Assembly: GCA_025938935.1 (NCBI GenBank)
Contig: JAPCWB010000001.1
Span: 3,162,001 to 3,226,000 of the forward strand
Source: Novosphingobium sp. MW5
GTDB lineage: Bacteria; Pseudomonadota; Alphaproteobacteria; Sphingomonadales; Sphingomonadaceae
Reading direction: 5' to 3'
DNA length: 64,000 bases
Below the pieces are notes generated by a model. The model saw only the letters and a program-made list of their open reading frames with translations. It was not told the DNA's origin and made no database searches. Each line of letters starts with the position of its first letter. Within the stretch, counting starts at the first letter, position 1. This document shows positions 37,230 to 46,249 of this stretch, piece after piece. The position numbers and the translations under genes are program-made.

Positions 37230-37761
37230 CGAACTGCTCCGCGTGATGCGCGAACTGAAGGACCGGCAGGACATCCTGGACGTCATCCACCGCGAGAGCC
37301 GCGGGCGCGACCGGCAGGACGTCGACCTCATCGCCTCGTGCTGGTGGGAGGACGGCATCGACGAGCATGGCCCGATGATCGTCGGCGCGGCAGACTATCC
37401 GGCGCGGGCGAATGCGGGCCACGCGCGATTCTTTTCCGCAACCATGCACCACCTCACCACTCACACCTGCGAGATCGAGGGCAATACCGCCCATGCCGAA
37501 ACCTATGTGATCGGCACGATGCTATCGCCCGACAAGCAGGCCATGAAGATCGCCCCCGGCCGCTATTTCGACCGGCTCGAAAAGCGAGGCGGCGAGTGGC
37601 GCATCCTTTTCCGCCGCTGCACGGTGGAAATGTCGATGGATGGCTCTGCCGAATGGGTGAACGGCCCGATGTGCAAGGGCTTCCTGCGCTCGGTCTGGTC
37701 GAAGGAGGACAAGAGCTATCAGCGCCCGATCGAGGTGGGGACTGATGGGGAGCGGTGGTAG
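37204..37761 (+). CDS. SnoaL/NTF2-like protein
   Basis: The 185-residue protein starts at GTG 37204, overlapping the transporter by 26 bases. It has the SnoaL-like ring-hydroxylase-beta/NTF2 pattern: LKDRQDILDVIHRESRGRDRQDVDLIASCWWEDGIDEHGPM, then MHHLTTHTCEIEGNTAHAETYVIG and YFDRLEKRGGEWRILFRRCTVE. Family members include dehydratases, isomerases and hydroxylase accessory units in aromatic or steroid breakdown. Together with the MHS transporter and SMP-30 neighbours it points to catabolism of an organic acid. Confidence 0.85.
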   Translation: MTNNPSESDELLRVMRELKDRQDILDVIHRESRGRDRQDVDLIASCWWEDGIDEHGPMIVGAADYPARANAGHARFFSATMHHLTTHTCEIEGNTAHAETYVIGTMLSPDKQAMKIAPGRYFDRLEKRGGEWRILFRRCTVEMSMDGSAEWVNGPMCKGFLRSVWSKEDKSYQRPIEVGTDGERW

Positions 37762-37764
37762 GCC

Positions 37765-38616
37765 CTAACCCAGCACGAATTCCGTCCTGCCGATCGGCGC
37801 TCCCGGCACGGGCGCGCGGGTGCGGTAGAGGGCGGAGTTCTGCGCGGTGATCGGCGCCCCCTCCGCCAGCTTCTGCGCGTCGGCCGGATCGACGATCGTG
37901 ACGTAAAGGTCGCTCATGTCCGGCCCGCCAAAGCGCACGTTGGTGCAGGCCGGACCGGGCAGCGCGAGCCGCCTGACTTCCTCTCCCGACGGCGTCAGGC
38001 AGATCAGTTCCCCGCTGGAAAAGCCGCTGATCCAGGCATTGCCTTCAACGTCGAGCGCCATGCCGTCGCAGTCGGGCTTGTCGATCAGCGTGCGCATTTC
38101 GCCCAGCGCAAAATCCGGTCCCAACGGGAAAGAGCGCACCGCGACGAAGCTTTCGTTGAACAGCAGGAGCGATCCGCTGGCATCGAGGCTGAGGCCATTG
38201 GCGAAGACCAGGCCTTCCTTAAGCACACGCTGCGTTCCGTCCGCCGCCATGTGGCAGATGGTCGACGGGCCGGGCTTTTCGCCGCGCAGGATTGCGGGAA
38301 GATCGATCGTGCCGAAGAACATGCCGCCCTGCCCGTCTGGCCGCATTTCGTTCACGCCTTCGACGCCGGAAACGAGAGTGCCGCTGGCGCCGCTTTGCGG
38401 GTGAACCCAGTCGATCCCGCCCTCACCCGCCACCAGCAGCGCGCCATCGCCGTTCATCAGCAGGCCGCCGATCATAGTGCGCTGGGGCAGCACCGTCTGC
38501 CCGGTGGCAAGGTTATGCACCCCGCCGCGGGTCACGTCGGTGAACCAGATATCATCGCCCTCGACCAGCAGGCCTTCGAGGTATTGCCCCCGCGTCAGTT
38601 CCTCGAAATCAGGCAA
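37765..38616 (-). CDS. SMP-30/gluconolactonase-like protein
   Basis: The 283-residue six-bladed propeller shows EGLLVEGDDIWFTDV with the metal-binding Glu, GVNEMRPDGQGGMFFGT (Asn, Asp), FANGLSLDASGSLLLFNES and DKPDCDGMALDVEGNAWIS (catalytic-region Asp). SMP-30 proteins are lactonases of sugar or aromatic metabolism. The start overlaps the MFS gene upstream by 8 bases, so the pair is co-transcribed. Confidence 0.9.
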   Translation of the reverse strand: MPDFEELTRGQYLEGLLVEGDDIWFTDVTRGGVHNLATGQTVLPQRTMIGGLLMNGDGALLVAGEGGIDWVHPQSGASGTLVSGVEGVNEMRPDGQGGMFFGTIDLPAILRGEKPGPSTICHMAADGTQRVLKEGLVFANGLSLDASGSLLLFNESFVAVRSFPLGPDFALGEMRTLIDKPDCDGMALDVEGNAWISGFSSGELICLTPSGEEVRRLALPGPACTNVRFGGPDMSDLYVTIVDPADAQKLAEGAPITAQNSALYRTRAPVPGAPIGRTEFVLG

Positions 38617-39868
38617 GGGCAGGTTCCTTCATCTCGTTCAGTTCGGGCCGCGGGCGCGGCAGGCTGGCGAGGAGCAGGCTGGAGAGCCCCATCATCGCCA
38701 GCGTCGCGGTGAGGAAAGGGTCGTAGCTCGTCCACAGGTCGAACACTTTCGATGCGGCAAGCGGGCCGAACGCCGTGCCGACAGACAGCGCCGCAAGGAT
38801 GCCGCCGTAGAGGCCGCCGAAGTTCCGCAGACCGAAATAGCGGGTGGTGAGGTAGACCAGCACGTCCACCTCCGCGCCCAGGGTAAAGCCAATGAAGGCC
38901 GCCGCCACGCCAATGCTAAGCGCGCTTCCGCCGCCGTACAGCAGGATGGCGCAGGCAATGGCCGGCAGCAGGAAAGCCACGGCCCCCACCAGCGAGGCGC
39001 GCAGCCGGTCGAGCATGAAACCCGTGACGATGCGTCCCGGGATCGAGGCCCAGCCGATGACAGAGGCCAGCCCGGCCGCCTCGAGCGGGGTGAAGCCATA
39101 GCCCTTCACGATCAGCGGGAAGTGGACGTTGAGCCCGATCATGGCGAAAGTGAACAGCAGCGCGACCACCAGCAGGCGCAGGAAGATCGTGGTCTTCAGG
39201 CCGTCAAGCAGCGACATTCCCGGCAGCGGCGCGGGTGCGGCCTGTGCCTCTGCCGCCTTGGCCTTGCGCTCGTCCTGCGCACCGCGAAACAGGAAGAAGA
39301 CGATCGGCCAGGCAATGGCAAGCCAGATCAGCGCCTCGATCCGCATTGCCTCGCGCCAGCCGTAGAACTGGATCAACTCGGTGCCGAGGAAGGGAAACAC
39401 GATCAGCGCCACCGATGCGCCGCACAGCGTCACCGCCAGTGCAATCCCGCGAGATGCGTGGAAGCGCGAGGCGACCGCGCTGGTCCAGATCGTCGCCTGG
39501 ATCGGCAGCGAGGCGAGCGACATGACGATCCAGATCAGGTACCAGTTGGCCATGTCGCCGGTCGCGGTGGAAAGGTTCGCGAAGGCCGCGCAGGTCAGCG
39601 CCACGCCGATGATCGCCATCTTGCGAGGGCCAAACCGGTCGACCGCCATGCCGATGGGGATAGCGCAGAGCGCCTGGATCACGGTGGAGAGCGTGAGGCC
39701 GACCGTGGTCGCCGTGCGGGACCAGCCGAACTCCTTGGAAATCGGCTCGATATAGACGCCAAGTCCGTAGATGTGGATCACGCAGGTCGCATAGCCCAGC
39801 GCCGCCGCGATCGGCAGGATACCATAGCGCCGCCATTCCGCGAAGGCGCCGTCCGAATTTCCGCTCAC
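38609..39868 (-). CDS. MFS transporter (monocarboxylate/OFA-like)
   Basis: The 419-residue protein has twelve likely helices. IYGLGVYIEPISKEFGWSRTATTVGLTLSTVIQAL, GMAVDRFGPRKMAIIGV and FHASRGIALAVTLCGAS are typical of OFA/monocarboxylate porter-like carriers. The substrate may be an organic acid that is handled with the SMP-30 lactonase next to it; this is inferred from co-transcription. Confidence 0.9.
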   Translation of the reverse strand: MSGNSDGAFAEWRRYGILPIAAALGYATCVIHIYGLGVYIEPISKEFGWSRTATTVGLTLSTVIQALCAIPIGMAVDRFGPRKMAIIGVALTCAAFANLSTATGDMANWYLIWIVMSLASLPIQATIWTSAVASRFHASRGIALAVTLCGASVALIVFPFLGTELIQFYGWREAMRIEALIWLAIAWPIVFFLFRGAQDERKAKAAEAQAAPAPLPGMSLLDGLKTTIFLRLLVVALLFTFAMIGLNVHFPLIVKGYGFTPLEAAGLASVIGWASIPGRIVTGFMLDRLRASLVGAVAFLLPAIACAILLYGGGSALSIGVAAAFIGFTLGAEVDVLVYLTTRYFGLRNFGGLYGGILAALSVGTAFGPLAASKVFDLWTSYDPFLTATLAMMGLSSLLLASLPRPRPELNEMKEPALA

Positions 39869-39981
39869 CTCGTTCTCCCGTCACCGGCCGTCATACGGCC
39901 GGGTTGAACGGATGTATGGCACGCAAGAAAGGCCGGTCAAGCGAGTGCAACCGCGCGCTGGCGATGCTGTTCGGCCTTGCC

Positions 39982-42503
39982 CTATTGCAGCTTCACCGGC
40001 GGAAGGTTCGCCTGCGCCGCGGCCCGCTTGGCGGCATTGGCCTGCTCGATCGCGACGCGGTTCTTCGAGGCATCGACCTCTGCCTGATAGATCGGCGTGA
40101 ACTTCTTCAGCACCTCGATCAGCACCTGGTTGGTCTCCATGTCGGGATGCAGCTTCTGCTGGGCGTTGACCTCGAGCAGGTGGAGCGTCGAAATGCCCTT
40201 TATCTTGTCGAAGCAGATCTTGTCCGAGCACTTCTTGGTCCAGATCGCGCGGTAGATTTCGCGGTAGTCCTTGGAGATGTCCTTGGTCTTGCGGACGTTG
40301 GATTCGCCGATGATGCCCTGCGCGTCCATGTCGGCGCGGATGAAATCCTGCGCAAAGTCAGACAGTTTCAGCGCCTTGTTGGCATCCCACTTGTGCAAGG
40401 CACCAAAGATCGTGCCCTGCCGGACAAAACGGATGCCAAGGCGGCAGGTTTCGTCGGCGCAGTTGGGCAGCCACTTGCCGTCGAAGCCGTTACCCCACTT
40501 CTCCAGCTCCATGCCCATCACGCCCTCGGCCCCGGCCTGCTCCTTGAGCCCGCCCGGTGAAACGGTGATCACCCGGCTGCATTCGGTGCCTTCGTGGCAG
40601 GCAAAGTCCACCCCGCCCGGCGGCAGCTTGAGCGCAAGCTGCGGGAACCAGACCGGGAAGTTCCACGTGTGCGACCAGACCGCCACGTCGACGAACAGCC
40701 GCGCGTTGAGCCCGGGCGTGATCAGGAAGGCGACGTTGTATTTGGGATCGCCGATCGAAAACTTGCTCTGGTTGCTGGAGTCCATGCCCAAGTTCACCAA
40801 CTGGCCGCTCTTGGTCAGCAGCGTGTCCGAATTGGTGATGTAATCGTGCAGGTTGAAGGTCAGCTGGTCGGAGGTCAGCTCCACCCGCACGCCGGGAAAC
40901 ACCTGCGCGCCGATCACGCCGAAGTTCGCGCGGCCGCCGATCAGGTCGACCTCCTCGAAGAACTTCTCCGCCTTGGGATTGTTGCTGCCGCCCGGCGTCG
41001 GCGGGGTGAACTGGCCGCGATAGAAATCGCCCGGCAGGTATTCGGTGAGGTCGACGCCGACGGGGATGTCGACCGAATTCGAGCCGATGATCGGCAGCTT
41101 GTAACCCGCGCCGGCATGTGCGCCGATCTGCGCGACCAGCTCCTTGGCGGAGAACAGCTTTTCCGCCGGCAGGCCGGTGGCGAGGTAATCGGCTTCGCCC
41201 CCGTTCACCGGCGTGATGCTGGCGGCGAGCTGGGCGCTCTTGCTGCCTGCCGCCTCCCTGAAGGTATAGGTTCCGCCCACCTTCATCGGAAAGCGCAGGC
41301 CGAAACCGTAATTGAACCCGGCGAAAACCTCGACGTAATAGGTCTTCTTGCAGCTCACCAGGCAGGTCTTGATCGTCTTTTCGATCCGTTCCTTCCATTC
41401 ATATTCGCGCCCGAGGGTGAAGCCGGTGAGGAAGACCTTTTCGGGGATCGCCTGTGTCTTCACCGTAGGCGAGCCCGCCAGCGCCCCCAAAAGCGCCGGG
41501 TTGATCGTGCCCGCGGGTTTCATCGTGAGCCCGCCGATGAAGGGCGCGCTTCCCGAGGCGGGCTTGTAGACGTTCCTGAACGGCACCTTCTGCGCCAGCG
41601 TGGGTTCCACGCGGTCAAGCCGGGGGACGAACAGGGTCTGCTCAACCGAAGTCTCGCCGGAATTGACGATTTCGGACTTGATCTGGTCATCGCTCAGCGT
41701 CGCCAGCCTCGCGGTTTCCTCCTCGCCCATGGCGGCGACGAATTCGGCGCGCTTGACGGGGTTGTTGAGCGATGCCCGCACCTGCGCGACCGAGGCGTTG
41801 AGGTCCGCGTCGATCTGCGCCGACTTGACCCGCGCCTCTTCGATCGCGCGGGTTCGGGCGGCAATGTCCTTCACGTAATGCGGATCGCGCGGGTTGGCGA
41901 AGGCCGCGGTGCGCGCCTGATCGGTGAGCTGGGTGGCGCAGCTTAGCCCGGTCGAGACCAGTGCCCCGCGCCGCATGCCGTCCGAGCAGACGCCGGGTTT
42001 CACACGGTAGGTCAGGAAGCTGCGGATAATCAGGCCCTGATCGACCTCCATCACGCGCGTATCCTCGCTCACGACTTCCGCAAGCTGGGCCTGCCCCCGA
42101 ACCCTCTGCGCCACGTTGAACAGGGCGCGCGGATTGTTGAAGGTCGGCTCAAGGTTCATTTCCGTCTGGCCGACAGTCACGCGCCGCATCGAACGCGCCT
42201 GGGCAAGCGAGAACTGGCGCTTCACGACCAGCGAACGAACCATGGAGGAGTTCGGCCCCGACTTGAGCGTCACCGATCCGGCATTGCCGCGCGTTGCCAC
42301 TTCGGGTGGGGGGTGATCTCGGTCTGGGCGCTCAGCGCCTGGACCACGGCGGGGTTGATCGTTTGCGCCGGCGCCGTGGCCGGGGGCACGCGCATGATGC
42401 GGATCGTCGGCGGGGGCGTGCCCGAGCTTTGCGCCTGCGCAGCGGCGGGCAGCGCGGCGGCGAGGATCGATGCGGACAGAAGCAGGCGGCCGGTGACGGT
42501 CAT
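39982..42503 (-). pseudogene. Large exported protein of unknown function (about 840 residues), single-base frameshift near 42303
   Basis: The ATG at 42503 opens a signal peptide (TVTGRLLLSASILAAALPAAAQA) and a Pro-rich segment up to AQTEITP. There the frame breaks in a run of six G (plus strand, about 42306-42311). The next frame continues EVATRGNAGSVTLKSGPN to 39982. The span of 2522 bases lacks one base. The mature protein has a helical segment (about residues 160-240), paired-Cys motifs (CLVSCKK, CHEGTEC, CADETC, CSDKIC) and many beta-prone stretches such as VEVFAGFNYGFGLRFPM and YLPGDFYRGQFTP. I do not recognise a family. Divergent from the DHA2 transporter. Confidence 0.75.
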
Positions 42504-42684
42504 GGTCGAATACCCCCTATTCGTGCGGGCAGCGGTGTTCCGCCTGACCCGGTCAGATCTTTGTCGTGACCCTGTGGTTATCCGACACCTGCCGTGAGGA
42601 ATTGTCAATTTGCGCCAATTGGAGCGATGGAATGCGCAGCACTTCGCTTGCCATTAGTAGCAAGGCTTATTATCGGCATGGCTA

Positions 42685-44211
42685 ATGGCGCAGCTGTTAT
42701 ATCCTTCTCCCACGCGCAAGGCGTTTATCACCGGATCGACGATCCTCACGACGCTGATCGTGACGATCGACATGACGATTACCGTGGTCGCCGTGCCGAA
42801 GATGATGGCGGACCTGCAGGCCGGGCCGGACCAGATCGCCTGGGTGCTCACCTCCTACCTGATCGCCAGTGCCATCATGATGCCGCTATCATCGTGGCTG
42901 GCGAGCAAGTTCGGCCGCAAGCGGGTGATGATGATCTCGGTTGCCACCTTCACCCTGGCTTCTGTCGCTTGCGGATCGGCGCGGGGGATCGAATTCATGG
43001 TCTTTGCCCGCATCATCCAGGGGCTTGCCGGTGCCGGACTGATCCCCCTGGGACAGGCGACTCTGCTCGACATCAACCCGCCGGAAAAGCAGCCCACGGC
43101 CATGGCCTATGCCGGGCTTGGCGCCATGATCGGGCCGCTGCTGGGGCCGACGCTGGGCGGCTGGCTGACCGACAATTATTCGTGGCACTGGGTCTTCCTG
43201 ATCAACCTGCCGGTGGGCATTGTCGCCATGATCGGCATGCTGGCGCACCTCGAGGTGATGGATGACAGCCTGCCAAGGTTCGACTGGATCGGCTTCCTGA
43301 CACTCACCCTGTTCGTCGGCTGTTTCCAGCTCATGCTCGACCGGGGCGAGGCGGTCGACTGGTTCGACAGCGCGGAAATCTGCATCTACGCCGGGATCGT
43401 CGCGCTATCTTTCTACCTGCTCGTCGTGCACATGTTCACCAAGGCTAACACCTTCCTGCGCGCCGAACTGTTCGCCGATCGAAACTTTGCCATCGGCACC
43501 TTCGTATCGACCGTGATCGGCATCGTCATCTTCGCCACGAGTCCGATGCTGGTGATGTATACGGAGAACCTGCTTGGCTATTCGGCGCTTCAGTTCGGGC
43601 TGATCAACATCCCCCGCGCCGTCGGCACGATTATGGGCCTGGTGATCGTCACCCGCGTGATGAAGCTGATCGACGCGCGCATCCTGTTGCTGGTCGGGCT
43701 CGTTTGTTCGGTCGTGTCGCTTTTCATTTTCTCGTCGCTCAACCTTCAGACCGACGGCCTGCCGATCATGATTGCTGGTTGGTTCCAGGGCTTTTCCGGC
43801 GGCCTGCTCATCTCGCCGCTATCCGCGCTGGCCTTTGCCACGCTGAGCCCCATGCTCCGCAACGAGGCCGCGGCAATCTTTGCGCTGGTTCGCAGTCTTG
43901 GCCAGTCGCTGGGGATCTCGGCCATGACGCTGATCTCGATCCAGCAGACTGCGCAGGTATCGGGCCGGCTGGCAGAGGGCATTCGCCCTGACAATCCGAT
44001 GCTCGAATGGGCGCGGCCGGGACTCGATTTCGGCGATCAGGCCACGGCGGCGCGCACCATGGGCGAGATCTGGCGGCAGGCCACCATGGTGGCGACGATC
44101 GACACCTTCTGGATGGCATGCATGATCGCCTTGGCGACGATCCCGGTGATTTTCCTGATGGAAAAACAGAAGCTGGGGCAGGCAAGGCCCGGCCCTTCAG
44201 TCGATCACTGA
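42685..44211 (+). CDS. DHA2 family multidrug efflux MFS transporter (EmrB/QacA-like)
   Basis: The 508-residue protein has the DHA2 layout of 14 predicted helices. Motif A is SSWLASKFGRKRVMMIS, motif C is GAMIGPLLGPTLGGWLTDNYSWHWVFLINLPVG, and the Asp of helix 1 lies in TTLIVTIDMTITVVAVP. It exports drugs or other hydrophobic compounds with protons; no EmrA-type adaptor gene is adjacent. The 180 bases to the divergent gene hold its promoter. Confidence 0.92.
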   Translation: MAQLLYPSPTRKAFITGSTILTTLIVTIDMTITVVAVPKMMADLQAGPDQIAWVLTSYLIASAIMMPLSSWLASKFGRKRVMMISVATFTLASVACGSARGIEFMVFARIIQGLAGAGLIPLGQATLLDINPPEKQPTAMAYAGLGAMIGPLLGPTLGGWLTDNYSWHWVFLINLPVGIVAMIGMLAHLEVMDDSLPRFDWIGFLTLTLFVGCFQLMLDRGEAVDWFDSAEICIYAGIVALSFYLLVVHMFTKANTFLRAELFADRNFAIGTFVSTVIGIVIFATSPMLVMYTENLLGYSALQFGLINIPRAVGTIMGLVIVTRVMKLIDARILLLVGLVCSVVSLFIFSSLNLQTDGLPIMIAGWFQGFSGGLLISPLSALAFATLSPMLRNEAAAIFALVRSLGQSLGISAMTLISIQQTAQVSGRLAEGIRPDNPMLEWARPGLDFGDQATAARTMGEIWRQATMVATIDTFWMACMIALATIPVIFLMEKQKLGQARPGPSVDH

Positions 44212-44227
44212 GGGGCCGCGCGCAGGC

Positions 44228-45073
44228 TTACTGCCAGGGTTCTTCGCCTTCCAGCTTGGTGCGGTGCATCATTCGGCCGCAATCGGGATCGTACCATTCG
44301 GCACGGTGGATGGTGCCGGTATTGTCCCAGATCACCATGTCGCCGGCGGTCCATTCGTGGCTGTAGGTGTACTGCTCCGAGGTTGCCCAGTCGCGCAGGC
44401 CGTGCAGGATCAGGGCGCTTTCCGCAGGGCTCTTGCCGACCACTGACTGCGCCGTATTGCCGAGCACGAGGCTCTTGCGGCCGGACTGGTGTTTCCACAC
44501 CAGCGGCAGCTCGTTCTCGCCGATGCGGACATAGGCCTGCAGCTTGGCGAGGCTGGGTTCGGGATCGTGATAGAAGACCGATGCCCGGGGCGCGTGGAGC
44601 ACCATCAGGTCATCGTACCTTGCCTTGTCCTCTTCGGGCAGGTCCTCGTACGCGGCATAGCAGTTGGCGAAGCCGGTATTGCCGGTGCCCTTGGGGCTGG
44701 GCACCTTGCACGACAGCAGCGAGGCGAGGATCGGCACGTCGTTGCGGGTGCCATCGATGTGCCAGTAAAGCGAGCCCTTGAGGTATTCGGCGCTCTCGCC
44801 CGCTTCATTGGGATCGAGCGTGATCTTGCTGATCACCTCGTCCCCGCCGGCACGCTCCGGTGCGAACTTGCCAAGCGTCTTGGTGAAAGCGATCTGCTCT
44901 TCATCGGTAAAGTTGATCTGCGGGAAGACGAGCACGCCGCGCTGTTCGAGCAGGTCTCGAATCTCGGCGGAGAGCTTGCCGGTCAGCAGCTCTTCCTTAG
45001 AGTTCAGGATGCGCGTGCCGATCTTTGGCTTGATCGCTTCGGCGCGAAGGCTGACGTCTGCGGCGGTGGCCAT
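44228..45073 (-). CDS. TauD/TfdA family Fe(II)/2-oxoglutarate dioxygenase
   Basis: The 281-residue enzyme has iron ligands H105 and D107 in YWHIDGT and distal H256 in TIHRAEW. Arg267 lies 11 residues on, for 2-oxoglutarate, and Arg271 (RMMHR) aligns with the sulfonate-binding Arg270 of E. coli TauD. This spacing is the same as in TauD. Substrates in the family include taurine, other sulfonates, sulfate esters and phenoxyacetates; which applies here is unknown. It is the second gene of a tandem pair with 45190-46062. Confidence 0.92.
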   Translation of the reverse strand: MATAADVSLRAEAIKPKIGTRILNSKEELLTGKLSAEIRDLLEQRGVLVFPQINFTDEEQIAFTKTLGKFAPERAGGDEVISKITLDPNEAGESAEYLKGSLYWHIDGTRNDVPILASLLSCKVPSPKGTGNTGFANCYAAYEDLPEEDKARYDDLMVLHAPRASVFYHDPEPSLAKLQAYVRIGENELPLVWKHQSGRKSLVLGNTAQSVVGKSPAESALILHGLRDWATSEQYTYSHEWTAGDMVIWDNTGTIHRAEWYDPDCGRMMHRTKLEGEEPWQ

Positions 45074-45120
45074 GGCAATGCTTCCTCGGGGGTGGGGACT
45101 ATGAAAGCCATATAAGCGAA

Positions 45121-45150
45121 CGCCCCGGAGCGTTGAAGCGCGCCGGGGCG
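45121..45150. terminator. Hairpin between the two dioxygenase genes
   Basis: CGCCCCGG (45121-45128) and its complement (45143-45150) form an 8-base perfect stem with a 14-base loop. It lies downstream of the 45190 gene and upstream of the 45073 start, so it may separate or attenuate the two messages. Confidence 0.5.
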
Positions 45151-45189
45151 ATCAGTCCGATCGGCAGTTTCGATCAGCTTGAGGATGCG

Positions 45190-46062
45190 TCAGCCTTTGA
45201 CCACTTCCCACGCCTCGCCGCCCTTGATGATCGTGCGGTGCATCATGCGCCCGCTGTAGGGATCATAGGGCGTCGCCTTGTGCAGAGAAGTGCGGTTGTC
45301 CCACATGACCGTATCGCCCACCTTCCACACGTGGCGATAGACATAGGGCTCGCTGGTGGCGAAATCGCGCAGGCCGTGGAGGATGCGCTGGCTGTCCTTC
45401 ATGTCCATGCCGCGGATGTAATGGGCGGTATTACCCAGGACGAGGCTCTTCTTTCCGGCCGAATTGGTGACAACAAGCGGGATCTCCGCCTCACCCTTGC
45501 TCTGCCAGTCGGCAAGCTGCTCGGCAGTGGGTTCGGGGGTGTGGTAGAACTGCGAAGCCCACAGCGAATGGACCACACGCAGCCCTTCCAACTCGGCCTT
45601 CTGCTCGTCCGAAAGGTCAGCATAGGAAGTCGCCGTATTGGCAAATTCGGTATCACCGCCCTCGGGCGCAAGAACCTGCGCGCTCAGCATCGAGGCGCGG
45701 ATCGGCGTGGGGTTCATCGTGCCGTCGATATGCCAGAACAGCGAACCCTTGAGGTATTCGACCACGTTCTTCTGCTGGTTCTTTTCATCCAGCGTCACCT
45801 TGAACACGGCGTCCTGGTTCTGCCCGGCCAGCTCTTCGGCATTGCCGCCCAGCGAGTTGGAGAACTGCACCTGTTCGGCATCGGTCAGGTGCAGTTCGGG
45901 GAAGACCACCACGCCCACCTCTTCCATCAGGTCGAGGATCGCGGGGGAGAGTTCGCCCGTGAGCAGCTCTTCCTTCGAGTTGAGCACCCGTGCGCCGATC
46001 TTCGGCTTGATGCGTTCATAGCGCAGCTGGACATCAACATTGGCGGCTGTGGCCACGGTCAT
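45190..46062 (-). CDS. TauD/TfdA family Fe(II)/2-oxoglutarate dioxygenase (tandem paralogue)
   Basis: From ATG 46062 (GGGAG upstream) the 290-residue enzyme carries H111 and D113 in FWHIDGT, distal H261 in SLHKATPYDP, Arg272 and Arg276 (RMMHR), the same spacing as TauD. It is clearly paralogous to the 44228 gene: both share KPKIG.R.LNSKEELLTG, EYLKGSL.WHIDGT and the GRMMHRT tail. The frame extends upstream to 46251 but the extension is Cys/His-rich and not family-like. The tandem suggests two related substrates. Confidence 0.92.
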   Translation of the reverse strand: MTVATAANVDVQLRYERIKPKIGARVLNSKEELLTGELSPAILDLMEEVGVVVFPELHLTDAEQVQFSNSLGGNAEELAGQNQDAVFKVTLDEKNQQKNVVEYLKGSLFWHIDGTMNPTPIRASMLSAQVLAPEGGDTEFANTATSYADLSDEQKAELEGLRVVHSLWASQFYHTPEPTAEQLADWQSKGEAEIPLVVTNSAGKKSLVLGNTAHYIRGMDMKDSQRILHGLRDFATSEPYVYRHVWKVGDTVMWDNRTSLHKATPYDPYSGRMMHRTIIKGGEAWEVVKG

Positions 46063-46249
46063 TCTCCCGGTCGGATCTTGTTGTTGAACAAATGTACAGC
46101 AGCGCTGCGGCACGGACAAGCTGTGCGTCAAGCGACCGGACGCGCTGTGGCGATGATGGCAACCCTCCGGAATTGCGGTGACAAGTGCAAGGCGGCACCA
46201 TAAACTCACCCCGAACCGGACATACCTTCGGCGGGCGGGGCCAGAATAC

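Noticed and set aside
42594..43265. Alternative frame upstream and inside the DHA2 transporter
   Set aside because: The DHA2 frame from 42685 contains all the transporter motifs; the other frame has none.
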